Below the pieces are notes generated by a model. That model was not told the origin of the DNA. It saw nothing but the letters and a program-made list of their open reading frames with translations, and ran no database searches. Positions 16,709 to 27,494 of a stretch of DNA of 43,799 nt are shown here, in pieces (positions within the stretch are counted from its first letter, which is position 1; the number at the start of each line of letters is the position of its first letter). Location of the stretch: positions 1 to 43,799 of the forward strand of contig QNFR01000007.1 of NCBI GenBank assembly GCA_003646405.1, written 5' to 3'. The position numbers and the translations under genes are program-made. This stretch comes from Gammaproteobacteria bacterium (GTDB lineage: Bacteria; Pseudomonadota; Gammaproteobacteria; Pseudomonadales; Halieaceae).

Positions 16709-17284
16709 TTACTGTGTTGGCGGCACAATTGCAGCGCTGACCTTGCCCCGCTGTGTGCGGTGTACCGACAATGTGGCTGTCCAGGGGGTAAATTGTTGCA
16801 GGAAAACCTCGCTCACCATCAGTCTCTTGCCCGCAATTTCGAAGCGGGAACGGCGGCCCCAGGCCGGCTCCGCCTGCTGCAGAGCAAGGGGCAGGTAGTC
16901 GCTGTTCCCCGGCATCCGCACCAGCTCAAAGGGGCAGCGATGCATGCCCGGATGCCGGAACAGAATGGCACCCAGGGACGTGTTCTGTAGCCGCCGCAGG
17001 TGGGCGAGGCTGCCGGACAGGCTGGAAACAGGGAATACACTGCGGGCAAAAACCACGGGGCGATCCGCCAGCAGCAGTGCGACTTCACGCACCAGGGACA
17101 CTTGCCGGTGGGGGAGGGACAGCAGTTTGCACTCCGAGGGCAGCGGCACTTGCCAGCCCTGGTACAGGCGCTGTACCCGAAATTCCCCGCGACCTGACTC
17201 GATCAGTCGACCGGTCAGGGAGCCGTCATCGATTAACCAGCTGCGATAATCCTGCGGCAGTTCAGCGCTGCTGTATCGTGCCAT
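16709..17284 (-). CDS. ubiC: chorismate pyruvate-lyase
   Basis: Cleaves chorismate to 4-hydroxybenzoate and pyruvate in the cytoplasm, feeding UbiA encoded next door. From the ATG at 17284 the product is 191 residues. The family pattern is present: [32 protein letters not shown] and the C-terminal [21 protein letters not shown], with the product-binding Arg and Glu. The start is uncertain: the upstream in-frame residues EAEPRWRP look like the N-terminus of related UbiC proteins, so translation may begin further up (TTG at 17338 or ATG at 17401). It is divergent from the rubredoxin reductase gene. Confidence 0.88.
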   Translation of the reverse strand: MARYSSAELPQDYRSWLIDDGSLTGRLIESGRGEFRVQRLYQGWQVPLPSECKLLSLPHRQVSLVREVALLLADRPVVFARSVFPVSSLSGSLAHLRRLQNTSLGAILFRHPGMHRCPFELVRMPGNSDYLPLALQQAEPAWGRRSRFEIAGKRLMVSEVFLQQFTPWTATLSVHRTQRGKVSAAIVPPTQ

Positions 17285-17508
17285 CGGTCGCCAGCGGGGC
17301 TCGGCTTCAATGCGAGGATGGATGTGGGGATAGGGCAATGGTCCGGTGTCCTTCGAACAGGTGGCGAGGGCACTAACACCTCGCTGCCCACATTGTAACA
17401 TTCAGTGAGCCGCCAGGGGCAATCGCAAATGATACGACATTGCGTTGTACTTGTACCGGTATGGCCAGGCCGCTTGCAAACCGGCAACCTGTTGGCGGGA
17501 GAAAACCC

Positions 17509-17536
17509 TTGCACAATTTTCGCACAACCCTATAGT
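17509..17536 (+). promoter_or_regulatory. possible promoter of the rubredoxin reductase gene
   Basis: TATAGT at 17531-17536 matches -10 in 5/6 positions. TTGCAC at 17509-17514 lies 16 bases upstream but matches -35 only in the first three positions. Transcription would start about 95 bases before the ATG at 17637. Confidence 0.35.
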
Positions 17537-17636
17537 GTTTCGTCTCGAATTTTGTCCACCATCCCGGACTCGTACAGTGCGTTCGACAGGGTCTGGCCGG
17601 TGTGTTTCAAGCAATTGCGAAAGAGTGAGTAACGAT

Positions 17637-19007
17637 ATGAGCAAGTGGGTATGCATTGTCTGCGGCCTGATCTATGACGAGAAGGAAGGTTGGCCGGATG
17701 ACGGTATCGCGCCGGGTACCAAGTGGGAAGATGTCCCGGAAGATTGGCTGTGCCCCGACTGCGGCGTGGGCAAGGAAGACTTCGAACTAGTGGAGGAGGC
17801 GCCGGCAGACGATACGCCTCATCACGAGGAGCCAGTAGCCGACAAAGTGCACGCGCCGGTGGTTATCCTGGGTACCGGGCTCTCCGGTTACGGGCTGGCC
17901 AGGGAATTTCGCAAACACGACAGCGAAACACCGCTTATCCTGATTACTTCCGATGATGGACGCTCCTATTCCAAGCCCATGTTATCTACCGGCTACACCA
18001 AGGATCACTCGGCGGATGACCTGGCGCAGTTGGATGCGGGCAATATGGCGCGCTTACTCAAGGCCAGCGTATGGACCATGACCAAAGTCAACGAGATAGA
18101 TATCGCCCGGCAATTGATCAAGGTGGGCGATGCCCAAACCGCCATCCACTACGGTAAGTTGGTATTGGCGGTGGGGGCCGAGGTTATCCGTCCCCCTATC
18201 GAGGGCAATGGCCTGGAAATGGTTTATTCGGTGAATGACCTGCTCGATTACGCTGACTTTCGTACCGCGGTGAAAAAGAACGATGTGAAGAAGGTTTGTA
18301 TCATCGGTGGCGGGCTTGTTGGCTGTGAGTACACTAACGACCTGATCAACGGTGGTTTTGAAGTAGAAGCCGTCGACCCCCTGGCGTACTGCCTGCCTAC
18401 ACTGCTGCCGGAGGCGGCGGGCAAGGCGGTACAGGCCGCCTTGGAGGCGCAGGGTGCGACCTTCCATTTCGGCCCCCTGGTCACCGCTGTGAACAAGGCC
18501 GACAAAGGTGTGGTGGTCAGTCTCAACAATGGCGAAAGCATTGCCGTCGATCTGGTGCTGTCAGCTGTCGGCGTGCGGCCCCGCACAGAATTGGCTCGCA
18601 TTTCAGGTCTTGAAACCAACCGGGGCATTGTCACCAATCGCCTGTTGGAAACAAGTGCCCCCAATGTTTACGCCATGGGCGATTGCGCCGAGGTCAACGG
18701 ACACGTGCTGGTCTATGTGGCGCCGTTGATGGCGGCGGCTCGCGCCCTGGGCAAGACTCTGGCGGGGGAGCCTACCGAGGTGAGCTATCCGGCCATGCCG
18801 GTTACCATCAAAACGCCGGCCTGCCCGGTGGTGGTTGCACCGCTGGCCCCTGGCGCCGAGGGCGACTGGACTATCGAGGCGGATGGTGGCAACGTCAAGG
18901 CAGTATTCCGTGATGGCAGTGGCAAGCTGTTGGGGTTCGCCCTCACCGGCGATGCCACCCGGGAGAAAATGGCGTTACAGCAAGAACTGCCGGCCATCAT
19001 GCCCTGA
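17637..19007 (+). CDS. fused rubredoxin / rubredoxin-NAD(+) reductase
   Basis: A 456-residue protein joining two electron-transfer modules. Residues 1-50 are a rubredoxin with the four iron-binding cysteines at 6, 9, 39 and 42 (CIVCG and CPDCG). A 20-residue acidic/His linker leads to an FAD/NAD(P) oxidoreductase (from about residue 74) with the FAD-binding GTGLSG (79-84), the NAD-binding [11 protein letters not shown] and the FAD-contacting YAMGDCAEV. In Pseudomonas separate rubA and rubB genes encode these and pass electrons to AlkB-type alkane hydroxylases or oxygen-detoxifying proteins. The partner here is unknown. The ATG at 17637 is chosen because the frame upstream to 17445 is not conserved-looking and rubredoxins start just before the first CxxC. 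Confidence 0.92.
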   Translation: MSKWVCIVCGLIYDEKEGWPDDGIAPGTKWEDVPEDWLCPDCGVGKEDFELVEEAPADDTPHHEEPVADKVHAPVVILGTGLSGYGLAREFRKHDSETPLILITSDDGRSYSKPMLSTGYTKDHSADDLAQLDAGNMARLLKASVWTMTKVNEIDIARQLIKVGDAQTAIHYGKLVLAVGAEVIRPPIEGNGLEMVYSVNDLLDYADFRTAVKKNDVKKVCIIGGGLVGCEYTNDLINGGFEVEAVDPLAYCLPTLLPEAAGKAVQAALEAQGATFHFGPLVTAVNKADKGVVVSLNNGESIAVDLVLSAVGVRPRTELARISGLETNRGIVTNRLLETSAPNVYAMGDCAEVNGHVLVYVAPLMAAARALGKTLAGEPTEVSYPAMPVTIKTPACPVVVAPLAPGAEGDWTIEADGGNVKAVFRDGSGKLLGFALTGDATREKMALQQELPAIMP

Positions 19008-19016
19008 TGCTGGGAG

Positions 19017-19583
19017 GTGCCAAAGTCGGTCCCGCCGGTGTCTAACGCTGAACAGCATATCCGGGCATGGCTGGCTGAATTTGTCGTCGGCCTGAATCTG
19101 TGCCCCTTCGCACGCCCCCTGCTGGGGGCGAAAAACCTGCGTATTGCGATTTGTGAGGACACCGCCCCGGCGGCCTTGCGTCGTGCATTCCTGCTGGAGC
19201 TGGATTTGTTGCAAGGTAGCACTGAGCAGGAAGTTGCGACCACCCTATTGGCCTTTCCCCATGCACTAACCGACTTTGAAGAGTATCTGGCGTTTCTCGA
19301 CCAGGCGCAGGAATTGCTGCAGCAATCCGGCCTCGAGGGTCTGGTGCAATTGGCCAGTTTTCACCCCCGATACCGTTTTGAGGGAGAGAGCGAGAATGCC
19401 GCCAGCCATTACAGTAATCGCTCGCCCTATCCGCTTATTCATCTCCTCAGGGAAGATATGTTGAGCCGCGCATTGGATGATTTTGCCGACCCGGACAAGA
19501 TTCCCGACAGAAATATCGAGACCCTCGGTGATATTGGTGCGCAGGAATTGGAGCGGCGCTGGAAAGCCATCTTCTCTCTCTAG
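19017..19583 (+). CDS. DUF1415 family protein
   Basis: A 188-residue cytoplasmic protein of the DUF1415 family; its function is unknown. The conserved core is WLAEFVVGLNLCPFARP near the start, LLAFPHALTDFEEYLAFLD in the middle, and QLASFHPRYRFEG with SNRSPYPLIHLLREDML towards the end. The Cys in NLCPFA and the FHP motif are family hallmarks. The start is uncertain: GTG at 19017 (10 bases after the preceding stop, poorly spaced to GGGAGG) or GTG at 19038 (seven residues shorter). It is likely co-transcribed with the rubredoxin reductase gene and convergent with recG. Confidence 0.88.
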   Translation: MPKSVPPVSNAEQHIRAWLAEFVVGLNLCPFARPLLGAKNLRIAICEDTAPAALRRAFLLELDLLQGSTEQEVATTLLAFPHALTDFEEYLAFLDQAQELLQQSGLEGLVQLASFHPRYRFEGESENAASHYSNRSPYPLIHLLREDMLSRALDDFADPDKIPDRNIETLGDIGAQELERRWKAIFSL

Positions 19584-19624
19584 TAGTGTCCTGTATAAAT
19601 CGTATATTCAGTGGCCCTCATCTT

Positions 19625-21691
19625 TCAAACCTTGGCGAACTGCTGACTAGCTCCCGTCCAGCGCTGAATCAACGGCTCCACTCGCTGTGGATACTGTGTA
19701 CGGAGAAGATTCGCAATGGCCTGCACCTCATCCAGCAGGTGATTATGCGCGGGTAATTCGGCAATTCTGAATTCCATCAGCCCGGTCTGGCGGGTACCCA
19801 ACACCTCGCCGGGGCCGCGCAATTCGAGATCTTTTTCAGCGATGTAAAAACCATCAGAACTCTCGCGCAGGGCACCCAGGCGTTGTTTGCCATTGGCCGA
19901 CAAGGGGGTTTGGTACAGCAACACACAGTGGCTGGCCTGACTGCCGCGGCCCACCCGCCCACGCAGCTGGTGCAGTTGCGCCAGGCCGAGACGCTCGGGG
20001 TTCTCGATGATCATCAGGCTGGCATTGGGCACGTCCACACCCACCTCGATGACCGTTGTCGCCACCAGCAAGGCCAGTTCGCCGGACTTAAAAGCGGCCA
20101 TTACCGCTTCTTTTTCGGCCGCTTTCAGCCTGCCGTGGATCAGGCCGATGGCCAGCTGTGGTAGTGTCAGGCGCAGCTCTTCAGCCGTGGCTTCTGCCGC
20201 CTGTGCTTGCAGGGCATCGCTCTCCTCGATCAGGGTGCACACCCAGTAAGCTTGGCGTCCCTCGCTACAAGCTGCAGCGACCCTGGCTACTACCTGCTCG
20301 CGTCGATTGCTGTCGATGAGCGCTGTGGTCACGGCCCGCCTGCCCGGAGGCAATTCGTCGATTACCGAGCAGTCCAGGTCGGCGTAGGCCACCATGGACA
20401 GGGTGCGTGGGATGGGAGTGGCGGTCATCACCAGCTGGTGTGGCCGGCCCTGTTCGGGGTTTGTTTTTTCGGTAAGGGCCAGTCGTTGGTGCACGCCGAA
20501 GCGGTGTTGCTCATCGACGATGACCAGCCCGAGGCGGGAGAAAGCGACATCGTGCTGGAACAAGGCGTGGGTGCCGATGACCAGGCTGGCTTCCCCTGTA
20601 GCAATACGCCGCAGGGCGGCCTCGCGTTTCTTGCCCTTGGTGCGACCACTGAGCCATTCCATAGAGATGGCCATGGGCGCAAACCAGACGGAGAAACTGG
20701 CCCGGTGCTGTTCCGCCAGTATCTCCGTCGGGGCCATAATGGCGACCTGATAACCGTTGGCAATTGCCTGCAGGGCCGCGCCGGCGGCCACCAGGGTCTT
20801 GCCCGAGCCCACATCGCCCTGCACCAGGCGCAACATGGGAACAGGTTTGCCCAGGTCGGCGGCAATCTCTGCCAGTACTCGTTGTTGCGCGGCGGTGGGA
20901 GCAAAGGGCAGGGTAGCGAGAAAGGCGCTGTGTTTTTCCCTGTCCAGTGGCAGGGCCGGCGCGCCCTCCCGCTGTTGCCGCTCGCGCAGGCGGTGCAGGG
21001 ACAGGTTGTGGGCTACCAGTTCTTCTAATGCCAGCAACAATTGCGCCGGATGCCTGCCCTCGCGCAATTGTTGCTGGGAGGCATCCGGTGGAGGGGCATG
21101 CAGGTAAGCCAGGGCTCCGGCCAGGTCGTAGGGGTAACTGTGATTGGCGGGCAACAAATTATCCGGTTGCGCCCGTTGCAAGTGGGCCAGTGCCTGGCCG
21201 CATAGCTTACGCCACTGGTTTTGACTGATGCCGGCAGTGGTCGGGTAAATGGGGGTAAGAGCCTCCTCTACCGGGGACTCCCCCTGCTCCAGTTGGCGAT
21301 ACTCCGGGTGATACATTTCCAGACCGCTGCCACCGCGTCGGATCTGACCGAAACAGCGCAGCCGGGTGCCAGGTTGCAGATTGTTCTTCTGGGCGGCGGA
21401 AAAATGAAAAAAACGCAGGGTAAGGGTGCCGCTGCCGTCCTGTATTCGCGCCACCAGACTGCGGCGGCGCCCAAACGCCACATCGGCGGCGCGGATCTCC
21501 CCCTCGATTACCGCATCGTCGCCGTCCCTGGCCGCGGCGATCGGCGTGACACGGGTACGATCCTGATAGCGCAGGGGCAGGTGAAACAGCAGGTCTTCCA
21601 GTTGGTGCACACCATAGCCGGCCAGTTTTTCTGCCAGCCTGGGTCCCACCCCACGCAGTTCGCGTACCGAGAGGCTCGCGATGCCGCCCAT
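19625..21691 (-). CDS. recG: ATP-dependent DNA helicase RecG
   Basis: Branch-migrating helicase that reverses stalled forks and processes D-/R-loops. It is 688 residues (E. coli 693). The N-terminal wedge/OB domain (about 1-200) begins with the SVRELRGVGPRLAEKL segment. Motif I GDVGSGKT is at residues 292-299, followed by IMAPTEILAEQH, the DEQH box (IVDEQHRFGVHQR), TATPIPRTL, the C-terminal helicase motif VATTVIEVGVDVPNA and QLRGRVGRG. It starts 7 bases after oxyR and is probably co-transcribed with it, the same pairing as in Pseudomonas. Confidence 0.97.
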   Translation of the reverse strand: MGGIASLSVRELRGVGPRLAEKLAGYGVHQLEDLLFHLPLRYQDRTRVTPIAAARDGDDAVIEGEIRAADVAFGRRRSLVARIQDGSGTLTLRFFHFSAAQKNNLQPGTRLRCFGQIRRGGSGLEMYHPEYRQLEQGESPVEEALTPIYPTTAGISQNQWRKLCGQALAHLQRAQPDNLLPANHSYPYDLAGALAYLHAPPPDASQQQLREGRHPAQLLLALEELVAHNLSLHRLRERQQREGAPALPLDREKHSAFLATLPFAPTAAQQRVLAEIAADLGKPVPMLRLVQGDVGSGKTLVAAGAALQAIANGYQVAIMAPTEILAEQHRASFSVWFAPMAISMEWLSGRTKGKKREAALRRIATGEASLVIGTHALFQHDVAFSRLGLVIVDEQHRFGVHQRLALTEKTNPEQGRPHQLVMTATPIPRTLSMVAYADLDCSVIDELPPGRRAVTTALIDSNRREQVVARVAAACSEGRQAYWVCTLIEESDALQAQAAEATAEELRLTLPQLAIGLIHGRLKAAEKEAVMAAFKSGELALLVATTVIEVGVDVPNASLMIIENPERLGLAQLHQLRGRVGRGSQASHCVLLYQTPLSANGKQRLGALRESSDGFYIAEKDLELRGPGEVLGTRQTGLMEFRIAELPAHNHLLDEVQAIANLLRTQYPQRVEPLIQRWTGASQQFAKV

Positions 21692-21698
21692 GCGAAGT

Positions 21699-22598
21699 CT
21701 ATTCCCGCATGGCGTTGGTGAGGATATCGATGGCCTGATGGCGCGGATAACTCACGCGCCAGGCCAATGCGATGGTCCGTTGTGGTGCCGGCTCGGTAAA
21801 CGGGCGCACTGCCAGAGTGTGTTTCCCGTAGGTGGCCACATCCGCTGCGGATTTTGGCAACACCGTTATACCCAGACCGCTTGCCACCATGTGTTTGAGT
21901 GTTTCCAGTGAACCGCCTTCCACCACGGCATTACCTCGTGCATAGTTGTCGCTGACGGCCTGTTGCAACCCGGGACAGGCTTCCAACACCTGGTCCCTGA
22001 AGCAGTGGCCTTCGCCCATAAGCAGCACCCGGTACCCGGACAGTACGGCCGGATCTATGCGTTTTTCCTGCGACAGGGGATGATCCTCCGGCAGCAGCAC
22101 CACGAAGGGCTCGTCATAGACTGCGCGGGTGACGACGTCGGTTTCCGTAAACGGTAGCGCCACAAAGATAGCATCCAGCTCCCCGCTGGTGAGCTTACCG
22201 CGCAAGCTGGAGGTGTAGCTCTCCTCGATAAACAGAGGCATTTTCGGGGCCGCCTGTTGTAGACGGGTTACCAGAGTGGGAAACAGGTAGGGTCCGACCG
22301 TATAAATCGCACCGACCGAGAGTACGCTGCCGAGCGGATCCTTGCCCAGCTCAGCCAGGTTAAGCAGGTTTTGGGCCTCCTGTAATACGGTTTGGGCCTG
22401 TTCGACAATGCGCTCGCCCGTGGGTGTGGCTGAGACCTTGTGGCGGGAGCGCTCGAACAGGCTGATACCCAGGTCCTGTTCCAGCTTTTTGATGGCGATA
22501 CTCAGTGTGGGCTGACTGACATTGCATTGTTCCGCCGCCTTGCGAAAATGGCCGGTTTCGGACAGGGCCACAAGATAGCGCAGTTCTGTTAGTGTCAT
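21699..22598 (-). CDS. oxyR: hydrogen peroxide-sensing LysR-type regulator OxyR
   Basis: Redox-switched activator of catalase, peroxiredoxin and iron-control genes. It has 299 residues. The N-terminal winged helix-turn-helix covers about 1-60 (LVALSETGHFRKAAEQCNVSQPTLSIAIKKLE). Cysteines at 199 and 208 (GHCFRDQVLEAC) are at the same positions as the E. coli peroxide-sensing pair. It precedes recG in a probable operon. A dyad resembling an OxyR half-site lies 45-59 bases upstream of the ATG, which suggests autoregulation. Confidence 0.97.
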   Translation of the reverse strand: MTLTELRYLVALSETGHFRKAAEQCNVSQPTLSIAIKKLEQDLGISLFERSRHKVSATPTGERIVEQAQTVLQEAQNLLNLAELGKDPLGSVLSVGAIYTVGPYLFPTLVTRLQQAAPKMPLFIEESYTSSLRGKLTSGELDAIFVALPFTETDVVTRAVYDEPFVVLLPEDHPLSQEKRIDPAVLSGYRVLLMGEGHCFRDQVLEACPGLQQAVSDNYARGNAVVEGGSLETLKHMVASGLGITVLPKSAADVATYGKHTLAVRPFTEPAPQRTIALAWRVSYPRHQAIDILTNAMRE

Positions 22599-22639
22599 AG
22601 CGGATTCGTTTTAGCCTTGGCAACGGAGTACACAGTGTA

Positions 22640-22668
22640 ACCATAGGGAGAATCTATTACGAAGATCA
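22640..22668 (-). promoter_or_regulatory. oxyR promoter with OxyR-type dyad
   Basis: On the minus strand TTGATC (22668-22663) and TATGGT (22645-22640) are spaced 17-18 bases apart and form a plausible sigma-70 promoter. Within it lies ATAG-N7-CTAT (22643-22657, read on the minus strand ATAGATTCTCCCTAT), the symmetric core of an OxyR half-site. The adjoining second half-site is poor. An operator inside the promoter would fit repression by OxyR of its own gene. Confidence 0.5.
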
Positions 22669-22707
22669 ATTCTGTCCTGTGTGGTTTTGTGTTGTTGCTG
22701 ACGGGCG

Positions 22708-23091
22708 CTAAATTGCCAGGATCGCTTCCACTTCTATGTCCACACCCCTGGGTAGAGCGGCGACTTGCACACAAGCCCTGGCCGGGTAGGGTTCTTGCAG
22801 AAAGCTGGCCATGACCTCATTAACTGCCCCGAAGTGCTCCAGGTTGGTCAGCGAGATATTGATTTTGACCGCACTGTTCATACTGCCGCCCGCCGCCTCC
22901 GCCACCGCAGCAAGGTTTTTAAACACCCGGGTTGCCTGGTCCGCAATGTCGCCGGTGACCAGTTCCATGCTGCCGGGGATAAGAGGTATCTGGCCTGACA
23001 GCCAGACCGTATTGCCCACCTTGATCGCCTGGGAATAGGGACCGATAGCCTCGGGGGCAGTGGGTGTCGATATGACGGCGCGATTGCTCAT
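22708..23091 (-). CDS. ridA: RidA family reactive enamine/imine deaminase
   Basis: Hydrolyses 2-aminoacrylate and related enamines formed by PLP enzymes, protecting cytoplasmic enzymes. It is 127 residues, the usual size. Diagnostic segments are AIGPYSQAIKVGNTVWLSGQIPL near the start and PARACVQVAALPRGVDIEVEAIA-type C-terminus, with the Arg in ARACVQV that anchors the substrate carboxylate. It lies 41 bases downstream of spoT on the same strand, a pairing common in Pseudomonas-like genomes. Confidence 0.95.
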   Translation of the reverse strand: MSNRAVISTPTAPEAIGPYSQAIKVGNTVWLSGQIPLIPGSMELVTGDIADQATRVFKNLAAVAEAAGGSMNSAVKINISLTNLEHFGAVNEVMASFLQEPYPARACVQVAALPRGVDIEVEAILAI

Positions 23092-23132
23092 CGTTATTCT
23101 CCTGTCATGGACGGGGGGTGTGGCTCCGCTAC

Positions 23133-25250
23133 TTAATTTTTGACTCTGCTGACTTTGCGCACATAGTTGATGGTGCGCAGGCGTTTCATGATGTGGGCCA
23201 GGTGGACCCGATTATGGACCGCTAATTCCAGGTTCACATAGGTGAATTGGTAGTCCTTGTCGTCGGTGGAAATTTTTTCAATATTGACGCCCATACTGTT
23301 GATACGCGTGGCGATGACCGCAATCATACCGCGACGATTTTCCACCTCGATACGCAACTCAATAGAATACTCGCCCTCCACCACATCGGCCCAGCGCAGC
23401 GCCACCAGCCGCTCTTTGTTCTCTCGCATATCGCCGAGATTGTTACAGCTCTCGCGGTGTACTACCACGCCTTTCTCGGCACTGAGGTAACCTTCAATCG
23501 GATCACCGGGGATCGGATGGCAGCACTTGGCATAGCTGACCATAAAGCCCTCAGTGCCGCGAATTGCGACCGGTTGGGCGGTGGCACCGCTATGCTCTAA
23601 CTGGTCCGTCGCCATCTCCCCAAGCAATTGTTGCGCGGTGATGGCCGGGAGCCGGTTGCCTCGGGCAATTTCTTCCAACAGGTCATCCAGCAGGTCGTAA
23701 TGCTGGCGTGACAGGAAGTCCTGTAGCTTATCTTGCGGCAGTTGGTCCAGGCTGTTGTCAAAGCTGGTCAGGGCTTTATCGAGTAGCCGCCGCCCCAGCG
23801 CCACGGAGTCGTCCCGGGTCTGGTGCTTGAGGAAATGGCGGATATTGCTGCGAGCTTTGGCAGTTACCGCGTAGTTGAACCAGGATGGATTAGGGCGTGC
23901 GCCGGGGGCGGTGAGGATCTCCACAGTCTGGCCGCTTTGCAGGGGCTCTGACAGTGGCGCCAGGCGGCGGTTGATACGGCAGGCCACACAGCTATTGCCC
24001 ACATCTGTATGCACGGCGTAGGCAAAGTCCACCGCAGTTGCGCTCTTGGGCAGTTCTAAAATTCTGCCCTTGGGAGTGAATATATAGATCTCGTCGGGGA
24101 ACAGGTCAATCTTGACGCTTTCGATAAACTCCAGGGAGTTACCCGCTCGCTGCTGCATTTCCAGTAAGCCCTGCACCCATTGCCGGGCCCGGGCGTGGCT
24201 GCCGTTGGCAGATTGCCCGTCGCTTTTATACAACCAATGAGCGGCGATGCCTTTGTTGGCCATCTCCTCCATCTCCCTGGTGCGTATCTGGATCTCGATG
24301 GGAACCCCGTGCATGCCCATCAATACCGTGTGCAGCGACTGGTAGCCGTTGGCTTTGGGGATCGCGATGTAGTCCTTGAATTCGCCTGGCACGGGTTTGT
24401 ACAGGCTGTGGATACTGCCCAGCACCCGATAACAGGTATCCACTGAATCGGTGATAATACGGAAGGCGTAGATGTCCATGATTTCAGAAAAGGCCTTCCG
24501 TTTGGACTTCATTTTCTTGTAGATGCTGTAGAGGTGTTTTTCACGCCCCACGACTTCGACTTCGTGGCCTTCCTGCGCCAGGGTTGTCTCCACCTGGTGG
24601 CGGATCTTTTCTACCAGCTCCTTGCGGTGGCCGCGGGCGTTGCGCAGGGCGGCGTCGATGCGCCGGGCGCGCATGGGGTACAGGGCGCTGAAGCCCAGGT
24701 CTTCGAACTCCATGCGCACGGTGTTCATGCCCAGCCGCATGGCGATGGGGGCATATATTTCCAGCGTCTCCCGTGCAATGCGCCTGGCCTTTTCGGTGTG
24801 CAGTACACTCAGGGTCCGCATGTTGTGCAAACGATCAGCCAGCTTCACCAGGATCACCCTGATGTCCCGCGCCATGGCCAGGGCCATCTTCTGGAAGTTC
24901 TCCGCCTGCTTTTCCTCATTGGACTCGAACTCCATCTGAGTCAGCTTGCTGACGCCATCTACCAGCTCTGCCACAGTCGGGCCGAACTGGTTGCCGATGG
25001 CGGATTTTTCAATCCCCGTGTCCTCGATAACATCGTGCAACATGGCGGCCATCAGGCTCTGGTGATCCATATGCATGTCGGCGAGGATACCGGCAACCGC
25101 CAGGGGGTGGGTGACGTAGGGCTCACCACTGCGCCGCAACTGACCGAAGTGGGCCTGCTCGGCGAAGTAATAGGCGCGTCTTACGTGGTTGGTTTGTTCC
25201 GGGTCGAGATAGCTGCGGAGTGTGGAGTTGAGGGCATCAATGGTTTGCAT
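23133..25250 (-). CDS. spoT: bifunctional (p)ppGpp synthetase/hydrolase
   Basis: Makes and degrades (p)ppGpp, the stringent-response alarmone. It is 705 residues (E. coli SpoT 702). The N-terminal HD hydrolase domain has the HD pair at 72-73 (LHDVIEDTG), so hydrolysis is expected to be active. The synthetase domain shows YSIYKKMKSK, EIMDIYAFRII and FKDYIAIPKANGYQSLHT. A TGS domain (IFTPKGRILELPKSATAVDFAYAVH) and a C-terminal ACT domain follow. It sits 43 bases after rpoZ, as in E. coli rpoZ-spoT. Confidence 0.97.
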   Translation of the reverse strand: MQTIDALNSTLRSYLDPEQTNHVRRAYYFAEQAHFGQLRRSGEPYVTHPLAVAGILADMHMDHQSLMAAMLHDVIEDTGIEKSAIGNQFGPTVAELVDGVSKLTQMEFESNEEKQAENFQKMALAMARDIRVILVKLADRLHNMRTLSVLHTEKARRIARETLEIYAPIAMRLGMNTVRMEFEDLGFSALYPMRARRIDAALRNARGHRKELVEKIRHQVETTLAQEGHEVEVVGREKHLYSIYKKMKSKRKAFSEIMDIYAFRIITDSVDTCYRVLGSIHSLYKPVPGEFKDYIAIPKANGYQSLHTVLMGMHGVPIEIQIRTREMEEMANKGIAAHWLYKSDGQSANGSHARARQWVQGLLEMQQRAGNSLEFIESVKIDLFPDEIYIFTPKGRILELPKSATAVDFAYAVHTDVGNSCVACRINRRLAPLSEPLQSGQTVEILTAPGARPNPSWFNYAVTAKARSNIRHFLKHQTRDDSVALGRRLLDKALTSFDNSLDQLPQDKLQDFLSRQHYDLLDDLLEEIARGNRLPAITAQQLLGEMATDQLEHSGATAQPVAIRGTEGFMVSYAKCCHPIPGDPIEGYLSAEKGVVVHRESCNNLGDMRENKERLVALRWADVVEGEYSIELRIEVENRRGMIAVIATRINSMGVNIEKISTDDKDYQFTYVNLELAVHNRVHLAHIMKRLRTINYVRKVSRVKN

Positions 25251-25293
25251 GTCGCTGATCTGTGATCCTTGCCAGAGATGCCCGGGGGTGGGG

Positions 25294-25554
25294 CTACAAG
25301 GCCTCGCTAGCCTCCATTACTTCGGCCAATTCTTCCTCGGCGTCCAGTTCGTCTTCGCGAGCGAGGATATCCGGGGTGATCAGGCCTTCAGCGATTTCGC
25401 GCAGGGCAATAACTGTGGGCTTGTCGGACTCTTCCTGTACCAGGGGGTCTTTACCGCCGGTGGCCATTTGCCGGGCCCGCTTGCTGGCTACCATCACCAG
25501 TTCAAAGCGATTTGCGACATTTTCCAGACAATCTTCAACGGTTACACGTGCCAT
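25294..25554 (-). CDS. rpoZ: RNA polymerase subunit omega
   Basis: Small subunit that helps fold and assemble beta' and forms part of a (p)ppGpp site on RNA polymerase. From the ATG at 25554 the product is 86 residues beginning [20 protein letters not shown], the classical start, with the ASKRARQ helix. The frame runs upstream to 25611 but that extension is not family-like. It is the gene before spoT in the same operon. Confidence 0.96.
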   Translation of the reverse strand: MARVTVEDCLENVANRFELVMVASKRARQMATGGKDPLVQEESDKPTVIALREIAEGLITPDILAREDELDAEEELAEVMEASEAL

Positions 25555-25862
25555 TACTAAATGCTTCCTATACTGAGTGTGCCGCCCGAATATGACCCGG
25601 GTTGTAGGCACTGGTTAATAGAACTGGAGTGACTCGCCGGCATGCTCTTGCATACGATCTGGCGAGGGAACACTACCAAGTGCCGGACAGCAAGGCTGTG
25701 CCGGAAGAACCCTGAATTATACCCCGAGTGGTAGGGGGCGCGTCCAGCGTGAATAATCCCCTGCCAGGGCAGCCGGCAAATTGGGAGCTCCCTTTGGGCG
25801 AGCCGCCAAAGGTCATCAGTTGCGTTGCGCTTCTGATCCTGATTTATCAGGTGATTGGAGCA
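25555..25862. other. 308-base intergenic region between gmk and rpoZ
   Basis: No gene is supported here. On the minus strand it carries a candidate rpoZ promoter (TATAAT at 25721-25716) and a leader of about 155 bases. The leader contains one clear hairpin (25683-25704, CCGG-ACAGC-AAG-GCTGT-G-CCGG) and a looser pair CTCGCC...GGCGAG at about 25634-25670. The part nearest gmk (25740-25862) shows no recognisable feature. Confidence 0.5.
25716..25746 (-). promoter_or_regulatory. candidate promoter of rpoZ-spoT-ridA
   Basis: A perfect -10 box TATAAT (minus strand, 25721-25716) lies about 160 bases before the rpoZ start. The best -35-like hexamer TGGACG (25746-25741) is 19 bases upstream, longer than ideal, so the -10 match carries the prediction. 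Confidence 0.45.
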
Positions 25863-27382
<1,520 letters not shown>

Positions 27383-27494
27383 AGGTTTCGCTGCGAGTCC
27401 TTGCCATGTGCTGAAGGGCGCTGAGTGTAGCAGTTTGTTATTGGCGTATACTAGCGTACTCGTCACTCATATTGACACAGTACGGAGTAGTTCC

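Noticed and set aside
20207-21028. 273-codon plus-strand frame
   Set aside because: Lies wholly inside recG on the opposite strand and has low-complexity Gly/Gln composition typical of an antisense shadow.
27472-27477. Perfect TTGACA upstream of rph
   Set aside because: A -10 box at normal spacing would fall on the rph start codon, and nothing like TATAAT is there.
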